A DNA stretch of 37,619 nt, taken from NCBI GenBank assembly GCA_964465145.1, contig CAYXJR010000044.1:1-37619 (forward strand), given 5' to 3'. Shown here in pieces: positions 17,822 through 25,129 of this stretch. The notes beneath the pieces are model-generated. The model was not told the DNA's origin, did not search any database, and saw nothing but the letters and a program-made list of their open reading frames with translations. Positions within the stretch are counted from its first letter, which is position 1, and every line of letters begins with the position of its first letter. Made by a program: the position numbers and the translations under genes. The stretch comes from JAUVKA01 sp964465145 (GTDB taxonomy: Bacteria; Bacteroidota; Bacteroidia; Bacteroidales; UBA12481).

Positions 17822-19394
17822 GATCTGGCGAAAACAATAAAAATGGATAAAAAAAGGCAAAAAATGCCACTCCTGCCTGGGTCTCCAAGGTGTCTTCATT
17901 AAACATCGACAAGAATGAGACCATAAAAAATAGTAGGAAAAGATATTGCCTGAATTTTTTTTGGGTCAAACCAGGAAGAACAAAAGCGAGGATCAGCAGG
18001 AATAATCCAATCAGTCCAAAAGAAATTGCGAAGGTCAGCCACTGGTTATGGGCCCTAAGCCTCCATTGGGGATCCAGTGGCGATTTGTTTTCTTCATACT
18101 TGCTTTCAAAGGCTGAAGGTACATCTCCAGTCCCAACCCCAAAAAGGGGATGATCCAGTAAAATTGAAAATCCTGTACGCAGATATTCAAACCGCTGGGT
18201 TACAGAATGTCCGCTTGGATTGCCTCCCTTTCTGTATACATCAATTTCCCAGATCAGTTCATACACTCTAACCTTAAAACGATTTCTTTTTTTATATATG
18301 TGGTTGGCAAAACCTGCCTCAATCAGATTTATATCTTCTTTTTCGAGCTGCGACACCCCATAAGCATCCTTTCGAAGCCCAAGCGAAGTAATATACCGGA
18401 TAAGAGTGTAGCGTATCTCCTGTCCCTTCTCATCTTTACCGTCATAATCAAAACCACTAATCCCATTCCAGGCTTCCCGCATTTCCTGTTCACATACATA
18501 AAGCCCGGTGTAATAACCGTTTTCCAGTTGCAAATTTGTAGTGTCGTGCCAATATGGATTCCCGTTTACAGTTTGTTTATCAAGATTATATATATCATCT
18601 TTTACTGTGTAAAAATCATTAACCTTCCATGATATATAGCTGCCAACCAATATGGGCACTGTAAGGATTGCAACCAGAGTAAACCACTTTAACATTATAC
18701 CTTTCTGGTGGATCAGCCACCTGACTGCTAGAATAAGTCCGACGAGTAAGCCAACCACCAGACCTGTCAATGCTTTTACAGCCACCAGAAATATCAGCAG
18801 ATACAATGCCCAGGTAAACAAACCAATCCTTTCCGTTCGTGAAACCCCATTGCGTAAGGCATAAAAACTCAATATGAAAACCGCCATGTCTACAAGAAGT
18901 GCCAGGCGTATATGAGAAATAAAAAGGGATGTTTCCCGGATATCAGTGTAATTATATGGGATTATCCCTAAAACTATACCCAGGCTTATTAAACTTGAAA
19001 TGCTAACGCTTGCGGCGAAAGTAAGGAGAATCAATTTTAGTTGTTGCCGGCTGATGATTTCGGATGTTCCGATAATAAGCGGAAGAGCAAGCAGGGGTAG
19101 TTTGATTTTAAGATCATGTAATCCATAATCCCAATCCTGGCTGTAGATCATTCCCAATATGGGTATAATATAAAAAAGGGACAATATCCATATTGCCTTT
19201 CTTGACCTTAAGCGTTTCCATTTTTCTGCATAATCTCCTCGTACTAACCAATGCAAGAGCAATAGAAACTGGAATAAACTTGTCACATATTTCGACAAGG
19301 GCATACAGGCTACTATTCCGATCAAAAAAAAGACATACACCAACTGGTGGATTCTTTTTGGATCCTGACTAATTTCTATCTTTCCCAGGTGCAT
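17811..19394 (-). CDS. O-antigen ligase-like (Wzy_C / WaaL-type) membrane protein
   Basis: A 527-aa polytopic membrane protein with about ten or more hydrophobic helices and one large periplasmic loop (residues ~240-430). The motif HPLFGVGTGDVPSAF followed by RAHNQWLTFAISFGLIGLFLL is the Wzy_C/O-antigen-ligase signature. Proteins of this family transfer or polymerise O-antigen or related glycans on undecaprenyl carriers. Other glycan-assembly genes are absent nearby, so the actual donor and acceptor cannot be named. The downstream deaminase overlaps its end by 11 bp. Confidence 0.83.
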   Translation of the reverse strand: MHLGKIEISQDPKRIHQLVYVFFLIGIVACMPLSKYVTSLFQFLLLLHWLVRGDYAEKWKRLRSRKAIWILSLFYIIPILGMIYSQDWDYGLHDLKIKLPLLALPLIIGTSEIISRQQLKLILLTFAASVSISSLISLGIVLGIIPYNYTDIRETSLFISHIRLALLVDMAVFILSFYALRNGVSRTERIGLFTWALYLLIFLVAVKALTGLVVGLLVGLILAVRWLIHQKGIMLKWFTLVAILTVPILVGSYISWKVNDFYTVKDDIYNLDKQTVNGNPYWHDTTNLQLENGYYTGLYVCEQEMREAWNGISGFDYDGKDEKGQEIRYTLIRYITSLGLRKDAYGVSQLEKEDINLIEAGFANHIYKKRNRFKVRVYELIWEIDVYRKGGNPSGHSVTQRFEYLRTGFSILLDHPLFGVGTGDVPSAFESKYEENKSPLDPQWRLRAHNQWLTFAISFGLIGLFLLILAFVLPGLTQKKFRQYLFLLFFMVSFLSMFNEDTLETQAGVAFFAFFYPFLLFSPDHDQ

Positions 19395-19519
19395 TTTCCT
19401 GATACAAAATTTGATTTTTCAGCCTACTAAGTTAAGTTTTCCACAATTAGCTATTGAAAAGTATCTAAAAAAACATGTATCTCGCCTGCATTAATAGTAT
19501 TATTTTGCAATTGAAAGCT

Positions 19520-20443
19520 ATGTATGCTATAGGAATTCTAACGAACGAGTCTATTTGGGAAGAAAAGCTCTCCGGTTTTTCCCGGGATTCTAATTTCCAT
19601 ATTTCCGGCAGCTTCTCAGAAGCATCTCCGGAACTGCTGCCAACCAATGGGGTATTCATGGATTCGGATGTGATCTGGATTCCGGCTCCAGGTCCGGGAT
19701 ATATTGAAAGTGCTATCCAGGCAGTTAAACTATCCCGACATGTTTTATTTGGGTTTCCGGTCAGTAAGTTTCCGGACCAGGCCTGCCTGTTGGTGGAGCT
19801 GGCAAGGGAATCGCGGGTACAGGTCCAGGTAGGGCATCATGAGCATTATAATCCTGCATACCGATCGATGAGTAAATTGGTTCAGCAGCCACAATTCATT
19901 GATTTACATCACCATCTAGGACCTTGCGGTGATGATTACGGACATGCACTTTTCCACTCTCTGCTTTCCGACATTGATATGATTATTTCCCTTGTTCCTG
20001 ATGGGTTAAAAAAAACCCAGTCGCACTTTACCCATATTCGTGAGGATACCCCCCCGGTAATAAATGTTAGACTGGAATTTCATAACGGAACTATAGCTAA
20101 TCTTAGCCTTGATCCATTCACTCCGGACAGGAGTTTAAATATAGCCGTCTTTCAGCGAGAGAATATTCTCCGGGTCGACTTACAAGGCGGAACAGCAACT
20201 ATAGAAATATTCAGCCGCCCAGGAATTTCCGGACCCGGTTCGCTCGCAAACATTTGGCCCCTCAACGGCTTCCCCGCTCTGGAGGTTGATGAAAATGATC
20301 CTGAATTCATAACAGGAGAATGCCTTTCCTTTTTACACAATCTGCGAAATAACCTGTCGCCGATTTCCAGCCTGGAGCAGGGCTGTGAGGCCCTTAAGAT
20401 CACCAGGGGCATCTTTGGTAAAATTCCCATCACCACTGGCTGA
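19520..20443 (+). CDS. Gfo/Idh/MocA-fold protein lacking the canonical NAD(P) and EKP motifs
   Basis: A 307-aa protein; the start was chosen at MYAIGILTNES rather than 15 codons earlier. The match to the Gfo/Idh/MocA family rests on VQVGHHEHYNPAY (usual VGHVERFNPA, residues ~102-114), SDIDMIISLVPDG (usual HDIDhhLSLV, ~150-162) and a C-terminal block on nucleotide-sugar-dehydrogenase lines. However, the N-terminal GxGxxG loop is absent (IGILTNESIWEEKL), and the catalytic Glu-Lys-Pro is replaced by Gly-Phe-Pro at residues 78-80. The His before the DID motif is also Ser. This may be a non-catalytic or reassigned member. It is intact, divergent from the O-antigen-ligase-like gene and just upstream of the rplM promoter. 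Confidence 0.75.
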   Translation: MYAIGILTNESIWEEKLSGFSRDSNFHISGSFSEASPELLPTNGVFMDSDVIWIPAPGPGYIESAIQAVKLSRHVLFGFPVSKFPDQACLLVELARESRVQVQVGHHEHYNPAYRSMSKLVQQPQFIDLHHHLGPCGDDYGHALFHSLLSDIDMIISLVPDGLKKTQSHFTHIREDTPPVINVRLEFHNGTIANLSLDPFTPDRSLNIAVFQRENILRVDLQGGTATIEIFSRPGISGPGSLANIWPLNGFPALEVDENDPEFITGECLSFLHNLRNNLSPISSLEQGCEALKITRGIFGKIPITTG

Positions 20444-20506
20444 TCCCCGTCATATTCATTAAATCACCTTTCAATAATCTTATCAACAAAATACTGCATG
20501 ATTAAC

Positions 20507-20536
20507 TTGAGATATAAAAAATTAATTGTATTTTTG
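20507..20536 (+). promoter_or_regulatory. Promoter of the rplM-rpsI-rpsB-tsf block
   Basis: TTG at 20507-20509 (-33) and TATTTTTG at 20529-20536 (-7, a full match to TAnnTTTG) are 19 bp apart, the spacing typical of Bacteroidota housekeeping promoters. The predicted transcript starts near 20543, leaving a leader of about 65 nt. Confidence 0.75.
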
Positions 20537-20542
20537 CACTCC

Positions 20543-20611
20543 AATTTAGTCGAGGCATACGTTTGCCTTTAATATCAGGGAATTACTAACTATAGAAAAC
20601 TGGTTATAGTG
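20543..20611 (+). promoter_or_regulatory. Candidate structured L13 leader
   Basis: The leader can form AGGCA/TGCCT around TACGTT (about 20563-20578). A second hairpin pairs ACTATA (20589-20594) with TATAGT (20605-20610) and so covers the first two bases of the GTG start codon. Ribosomal-protein leaders upstream of L13 have been described for Bacteroidia; whether this one belongs to that class was not tested. Confidence 0.4.
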
Positions 20612-21061
20612 GACACATTAAGCTACAAAACCATTTCGGCAAATAAAGTAACTGTAACCAAGGAATGGGTTATTGTTGATGCCACTAATGCAGTATTGGG
20701 ACGCCTTTGTACAGAGGTTGCCATGTTGCTAAGGGGCAAGAGAAAGCCGAATTACACTCCTCATGTTGATTGTGGAGATAATGTAATCGTTATTAATGCG
20801 GAAAAAGTGCGCCTCACAGGAAAGAAATGGACAGACCGCCAGCATTTTTCACACTCGGGCTATCCCGGAGGACAGAAAATTACCACTCCGGAGGTAATGT
20901 TTAAAAAGAACCCTATCCTTCTGGTGGAGCATGCTGTTAGGGGCATGCTTCCTAAAACCAAATTAGGCAGAGAGTTGTTTAGGAATCTTAAGGTATATGT
21001 CGGTTCTGAACATCCTCATGAAGGCCAAAAACCCAAAGAAGTCAACTTAAATTTTAAATAA
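20609..21061 (+). CDS. rplM: 50S ribosomal protein L13 (uL13)
   Basis: A 150-aa 50S subunit protein. It starts with GTG: the resulting MDTLSYKTISANK is the normal Bacteroidota N-terminus, and no suitable ATG exists. WVIVDATNAVLGRLCTEVA, LLRGKRKPNYTPHVDCGD, VINAEKVRLTGKKW, and AVRGMLPKTKLGRELFRNLKVY are the family blocks. It is the first gene of the block and sits 5 bp upstream of rpsI. The GTG start lies in a potential hairpin (see the leader). Confidence 0.97.
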   Translation: MDTLSYKTISANKVTVTKEWVIVDATNAVLGRLCTEVAMLLRGKRKPNYTPHVDCGDNVIVINAEKVRLTGKKWTDRQHFSHSGYPGGQKITTPEVMFKKNPILLVEHAVRGMLPKTKLGRELFRNLKVYVGSEHPHEGQKPKEVNLNFK

Positions 21062-21066
21062 GAAAC

Positions 21067-21453
21067 ATGGAAATAGTAAATGCCATTGGTAGAAGGAAAG
21101 CTGCAATTGCACGAATTTTCCTTAACGAAGGCAAAGGGCAGATCACTGTTAATAAAAAGGATTACACCGATTATTTTCCTGCTGGTCAGCTTCAATATAT
21201 TGTGAAGCAACCCCTTAACCTCCTGGAAGTGACTGAAAAATATGACATCCGTGTAAATCTTGGCGGAGGTGGAATTAAAGGTCAGGCAGAAGCCCTCAGG
21301 TTAGCTATTTCACGTGCTTTGGTTCAGATTGATCCTGAATCAAAAAAAATATTGCGTGCAAATGGATTCATGACAAGAGATCCCAGGGTTGTTGAAAGGA
21401 AAAAACCGGGCCGTCCAAAAGCACGGAAGCGTTTCCAATTCTCAAGACGTTAA
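21067..21453 (+). CDS. rpsI: 30S ribosomal protein S9 (uS9)
   Basis: A 128-aa protein. IGRRKAAIARIFLNEGKGQI opens the family; VNLGGGGIKGQAEALRLAISRAL and DPRVVERKKPGRPKARKRFQ follow. The C-terminus ends FSRR, matching the basic tail that reaches the ribosomal P site (usual SKR). It lies 5 bp after rplM in the standard L13-S9 pair. Confidence 0.98.
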   Translation: MEIVNAIGRRKAAIARIFLNEGKGQITVNKKDYTDYFPAGQLQYIVKQPLNLLEVTEKYDIRVNLGGGGIKGQAEALRLAISRALVQIDPESKKILRANGFMTRDPRVVERKKPGRPKARKRFQFSRR

Positions 21454-21487
21454 TCAAATTTTTTAAAGATAGTTTAGGATCTAAACA

Positions 21488-21516
21488 GGCAGGACTTCAT
21501 TAACGGACTACCTGCC
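21488..21516 (+). promoter_or_regulatory. Inverted repeat upstream of rpsB
   Basis: GGCAGG (21488-21493) and CCTGCC (21511-21516) flank a 17-nt loop in the 94-bp rpsI-rpsB gap. There is no T-run, so it is not an intrinsic terminator. It may be an mRNA processing or regulatory element, or chance. Confidence 0.3.
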
Positions 21517-21547
21517 GGTTGCCAAAACAGAATGTAAACTAAAAATT

Positions 21548-22438
21548 ATGCCAAGAACAAGTTTTACTGAATTACTCGATGCTGGTGTTCACTTCGGGCA
21601 CTTGAAACGCAAATGGAACCCTAATATGGCTCCATTTATTTTTATGGAACGCAATGGAATTCACATCATCGATCTACACAAAACAGTAGTAAAAGTTGAT
21701 GAAGCTGCCGACGCTCTGAGGAGTATTGCAAAATCAGGCCGGAAAATCCTTTTCGTTGCCACCAAAAAACAAGCAAAAGACATAGTTGCCGAAAGAGTTA
21801 AGGCTACTGGAATGCCTTATGTTACTGAGCGATGGTCAGGGGGAATGCTCACCAATTTTCCAACTGTGAGGAAAGCCATAAAAAAAATGGTTACTATCGA
21901 TAAAATGGCTACTGATGGTACCTTCTCCCACATGTCGAAACGTGAACGCCTGCAGGTTACACGCCAGAAAGCAAAGCTCGAGAAGTTGCTCGGGAGTATT
22001 AAAGACCTTACCCGTCTTCCAGCTGCATTGTTTATTGTTGATGTATCCAAAGAATATATCGCTGTAAACGAAGCGCGGAAACTCAATATCCCCGTTATTG
22101 GCATTGTTGACACAAATTCCGACCCAAATCTGATCGATTTTGTTATACCGGCAAATGATGACGCATCCAAATCTATCCACCTGATAACTGATATCATGTG
22201 CTCAGCCATTGAGCAAGGATTGAGTGAAAGAAAGGTGGAAAAAGAGAACGAACCTGATCAAAAGCCGCCAAAAGCGAGCTCTAAAGCTCCTGGCAGGGGT
22301 GAAAGAACTTCTTCCAGAAAATCTTCGGCAAGAAAAGTGATGGTTGGGGAAAGTCCTAAAGCCGAAGAAGTAGCTGAAAAACCAGCTGAGAAACCAGAAG
22401 AAGGGGTAGCTGAAAAGGCACCTGAAAAGAAAGACTGA
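21548..22438 (+). CDS. rpsB: 30S ribosomal protein S2 (uS2) with long charged C-terminal tail
   Basis: A 296-aa protein. LLDAGVHFGHLKRKWNPNMAPFIF, HIIDLHKTV, RWSGGMLTNFPTVRKAI, LPAALFIVDV and VIGIVDTNSDPNLIDFVIPANDDA are the conserved S2 blocks and end near residue 230. The last ~65 residues form a low-complexity tail rich in Lys, Glu, Pro, Ala and Ser (repeated EKPAEKPEE-like units), much longer than in E. coli S2 and presumably disordered. It is followed 66 bp later by tsf, the classic rpsB-tsf pair. Confidence 0.97.
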   Translation: MPRTSFTELLDAGVHFGHLKRKWNPNMAPFIFMERNGIHIIDLHKTVVKVDEAADALRSIAKSGRKILFVATKKQAKDIVAERVKATGMPYVTERWSGGMLTNFPTVRKAIKKMVTIDKMATDGTFSHMSKRERLQVTRQKAKLEKLLGSIKDLTRLPAALFIVDVSKEYIAVNEARKLNIPVIGIVDTNSDPNLIDFVIPANDDASKSIHLITDIMCSAIEQGLSERKVEKENEPDQKPPKASSKAPGRGERTSSRKSSARKVMVGESPKAEEVAEKPAEKPEEGVAEKAPEKKD

Positions 22439-22504
22439 CCATTTAAATGATCGGATCGCAAGCAAATTATCCAATAAATTAGTAACCATTAATTAACAAT
22501 AATC

Positions 22505-23335
22505 ATGGCCGATATTAAAGCAGCCGATGTTGCAAAACTCCGTAAAATGACCGGCGCTGGCATGCTCGATTGTAAGAATGCACTCAAAGAAACAAATGGT
22601 GATTTTGAACAAGCTATAGATTTTCTCAGAAAAAGGGGACAAAAGATCGCCAGTAAAAGAGCTGAGCGGGATGCAACTGAAGGTGCAGTTATAGCTATTA
22701 CCAACGAACAACACACAAAAGGAGCACTGATTGTTCTGAATTGTGAAACAGACTTTGTTGCTAAAAATGATGATTTTGTAAGTTTCGCCTATTCTATTGC
22801 CCAGGTAGCCCTTGAAAACATGCCGGCTGATATTGAGGCATTGAAAGCTCTGACTTTACATGGTAAGGTTATTGGTGAGGAAGTGGTCAGACAAAGTGGT
22901 GTGATAGGCGAAAAAATTGAATTGTCATTTTATGCCAAAGAGGAGAGCCCTTTTGTAATCCCATATATTCACCCTGGAAATAAACTTGCTACCCTGGTCA
23001 GCCTTAGCAAGGATGATATTGAAATGCAAACGGCAAAAGATGTGGCTATGCAAGTTGCAGCTATGAACCCCGTTTCTGTCGACAAAAGCAATGTGCCCCA
23101 GGAAATCATTGAAAAAGAGCTGGAAATTGGACGTGAAATTGCACGGCAGGAGGGTAAGCCAGAAGCTATCATAGATAAGATTGCTGAAGGAAAACTGAAC
23201 AAATTCTTCAGAGAGAGTACCCTTCTTAATCAACAATTTATCAAGGACAATAAAATCTCCGTCGGAGATTACCTGAAACAGGCCGATAAAGATCTTACAG
23301 TGAATAGTTTTGTTCGTTTTGCATTGAACAACTAG
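22505..23335 (+). CDS. tsf: Translation elongation factor Ts
   Basis: A 276-aa nucleotide-exchange factor for EF-Tu. The N-terminal UBA-like domain ADVAKLRKMTGAGMLDCKNAL and FLRKRGQKIASKRAERDATEGAV are diagnostic. TDFVAKNDDF is the EF-Tu contact motif, and GDYLKQADKDLTVNSFVRFAL is the C-terminal signature. It is the last gene before a strong terminator. Length and motifs are normal. Confidence 0.98.
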   Translation: MADIKAADVAKLRKMTGAGMLDCKNALKETNGDFEQAIDFLRKRGQKIASKRAERDATEGAVIAITNEQHTKGALIVLNCETDFVAKNDDFVSFAYSIAQVALENMPADIEALKALTLHGKVIGEEVVRQSGVIGEKIELSFYAKEESPFVIPYIHPGNKLATLVSLSKDDIEMQTAKDVAMQVAAMNPVSVDKSNVPQEIIEKELEIGREIARQEGKPEAIIDKIAEGKLNKFFRESTLLNQQFIKDNKISVGDYLKQADKDLTVNSFVRFALNN

Positions 23336-23359
23336 TTTATTAGGCAACATTCTCAGCCG

Positions 23360-23401
23360 AAAAAAAGCCGTCTCAATAATAAATTGAGACGGCTTTTTTT
23401 T
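23360..23401 (+). terminator. Intrinsic terminator after tsf
   Basis: A perfect 10-bp stem GCCGTCTCAA/TTGAGACGGC (23367-23376 / 23384-23393) has a 7-nt loop and is flanked by an A7 run before and a T8 run after. It begins 24 bp after the tsf stop and closes the ribosomal protein block. Confidence 0.93.
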
Positions 23402-23449
23402 AAGCCCTTTCTTTATGATTAAATTTGGAAGCAATTAAAAAATTATATT

Positions 23450-25033
23450 ATGACCTGCCGTGTCCGCTTTGCTCCTTCCCCCACCGGCCCATTACATATG
23501 GGTGGTGTGAGGACAGCCCTATTTAACTACCTTTTTGCCCGTAAAAACAATGGAACAATGATCCTCCGGATTGAGGATACCGACCAGAATCGTTATGTGC
23601 CTGGGGCTGAGGAATATGTAATAGAATCCCTCGACTGGTGTGGGATTGAGATTGATGAGGGCCTTCGTGAAGGAGGGGAGTTCGGCCCTTACCGCCAATC
23701 AGAGCGTAAAGAGATTTATGCAAAATATGCCGATGAGCTCGTAAAGTCCGAATGGGCTTATTATGCGTTTGATACTCCAGCAGAGCTGGAGGGCATAAGG
23801 CAAATGGCAGAAGGCAAAAGTAAGGATCAAGAATCAGGGCAAAAGGGAGGGAATTTTGCCTATGATGGATCTACGAGGAAGGAGTTGCGTAATTCTTTAA
23901 CTCTGTCTGAGGAGGAGGTTCAAAATCTGCTTGATGCTGGTGAGCCATATGTTATAAGGTTTAAGTTTCCGGAAAATGAGGAAATTGTGATGCAGGACCT
24001 GATCCGTGGTGAAGTAAGGGTAAATACCAGCACGCTCGACGATAAGGTCCTGTTCAAATCTGATGGGATGCCTACATATCACCTGGCCAACGTTGTGGAT
24101 GATCATCTTATGAAAATATCACATGTGATCAGGGGGGAGGAGTGGCTTTCTTCCCTGCCTTTACATGTAATGTTGTATAAGGCATTTGGCTGGACCTCTA
24201 CCATGCCGCAGTTTGCTCATCTCCCATTAATCCTAAAACCTTCGGGAAATGGAAAGCTGAGTAAAAGGGACGGTGACAAGTTGGGATTTCCGGTTTTCCC
24301 TATCGATTACACAAACCCGGAAACAGGCGAAATATCATCGGGATACCGGGAATCAGGATATCTTCCTCAGGCTTTTATCAATATGCTGGCTCTCCTGGGT
24401 TGGAATCCTGGAACTGAGCAGGAGATGTTTTCTATGGACCAATTGGTTGAAGCTTTCAGTTTGGATCGTGTAGGAAAATCCGGTAGCCGGTTTGATCCGG
24501 AGAAAGCGAAGAGCTTGAATCACAGCTATATTCAACAGCAGAACAACGTAGAGCTCAGTGGGTTGATTGAAAATGCTTACCAAGTTAATTCAGGTGATTC
24601 AGGTGTATTCAGGTTAATTCAGGGGAAGGAAAAAGTGTTTAAGGAAAAAGTTGTTGGGTTGGTGAAGGAGAGGATGAGTCTGTTGACGGATTTTTGGGAG
24701 CATGCACATTTCTTTTTTGAGGCACCGGTTGAGTATGACGAAAAGATGGTGAAGAAGGGGTGGAAAGAGGGTACCGGGGAGAGGTTAATTCAGGTGATTC
24801 AGGTGATTCAGGGTGATTCAGGTGATTCAGGTGGATTTATTGCAGAAGAGTTAGAGTGTAGGATAAAAAAATGGATTGAAGTGAATGAATTGGGGATGGG
24901 GCAGGTAATGAATCCATTGCGCCTTGCCCTTGTCGGGGTGCCAAAAGGCCCAGGGGTGTTTGATATTATCGAGGTTTTGGGAAAAGATGAAACAATTAAG
25001 AGAATTCAGCGGGCAATTAGTACTTTGGGCTAA
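23450..25033 (+). CDS. gltX: Glutamate--tRNA ligase with two repeat-encoded insertions
   Basis: A 527-aa class I synthetase (EC 6.1.1.17). RFAPSPTGPLHMGGVRTALFN has the HIGH motif as HMGG (16-19) and the KMSKS loop as KLSKR (269-273). ILRIEDTDQNR and HVIRGEEWLSSLPLHVMLY follow the family. The C-terminal anticodon-binding part is recognisable (VEYDEKMVKKGWKE, GMGQVMNPLRLALVG, KGPGVFDIIEVLGKDETI) but carries two unusual segments encoded by 9-10-bp minisatellites. These are residues ~379-391 (NSGDSGVFRLIQ) and ~445-461 (LIQVIQVIQGDSGDSGG). Both keep the frame open. glnS is also present in this window, so a discriminating GluRS is expected. Confidence 0.95.
   Translation: MTCRVRFAPSPTGPLHMGGVRTALFNYLFARKNNGTMILRIEDTDQNRYVPGAEEYVIESLDWCGIEIDEGLREGGEFGPYRQSERKEIYAKYADELVKSEWAYYAFDTPAELEGIRQMAEGKSKDQESGQKGGNFAYDGSTRKELRNSLTLSEEEVQNLLDAGEPYVIRFKFPENEEIVMQDLIRGEVRVNTSTLDDKVLFKSDGMPTYHLANVVDDHLMKISHVIRGEEWLSSLPLHVMLYKAFGWTSTMPQFAHLPLILKPSGNGKLSKRDGDKLGFPVFPIDYTNPETGEISSGYRESGYLPQAFINMLALLGWNPGTEQEMFSMDQLVEAFSLDRVGKSGSRFDPEKAKSLNHSYIQQQNNVELSGLIENAYQVNSGDSGVFRLIQGKEKVFKEKVVGLVKERMSLLTDFWEHAHFFFEAPVEYDEKMVKKGWKEGTGERLIQVIQVIQGDSGDSGGFIAEELECRIKKWIEVNELGMGQVMNPLRLALVGVPKGPGVFDIIEVLGKDETIKRIQRAISTLG
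24584..24624 (+). repeat. Minisatellite array 1 inside gltX (GTGATTCAG units)
   Basis: Four units: GTTAATTCAG, GTGATTCAG, GTGTATTCAG and GTTAATTCAG. Read in frame they encode VNSGDSGVFRLIQ. The first 22 bp are identical to the first 22 bp of the array exactly 200 bp downstream. Confidence 0.88.
24784..24833 (+). repeat. Minisatellite array 2 inside gltX (GTGATTCAG units)
   Basis: Five units: GTTAATTCAG, GTGATTCAG twice, GGTGATTCAG and GTGATTCAG, then GTGG. The extra G in the fourth unit changes the reading phase, so the same DNA repeat is read first as IQV-IQV-IQ and then as GDS-GDS-G within one protein. Confidence 0.9.
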
Positions 25034-25077
25034 CGTTTTGCTTGTATGAGAATTTTAGATCACCATCATTTTTCTGC

Positions 25078-25103
25078 TAGAGACGAAACATGCTGCGTCT
25101 CTA
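25078..25103. repeat. Perfect 8-bp inverted repeat between gltX and the GH92 gene
   Basis: TAGAGACG (25078-25085) and CGTCTCTA (25096-25103) are separated by 10 nt. It begins 45 bp after the gltX stop. There is no following T-run. It resembles the GAGACG...CGTCTC type of dispersed palindrome seen in many bacterial genomes (from memory), and could also help end gltX transcripts. Confidence 0.7.
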
Positions 25104-25129
25104 AGAAGTTCAAATCATTGCCATATCAC

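Noticed and set aside
22925..23434. 169-codon frame antisense to tsf
   Set aside because: It runs through the tsf terminator hairpin and is antisense to a conserved gene; the composition is that of a shadow frame.
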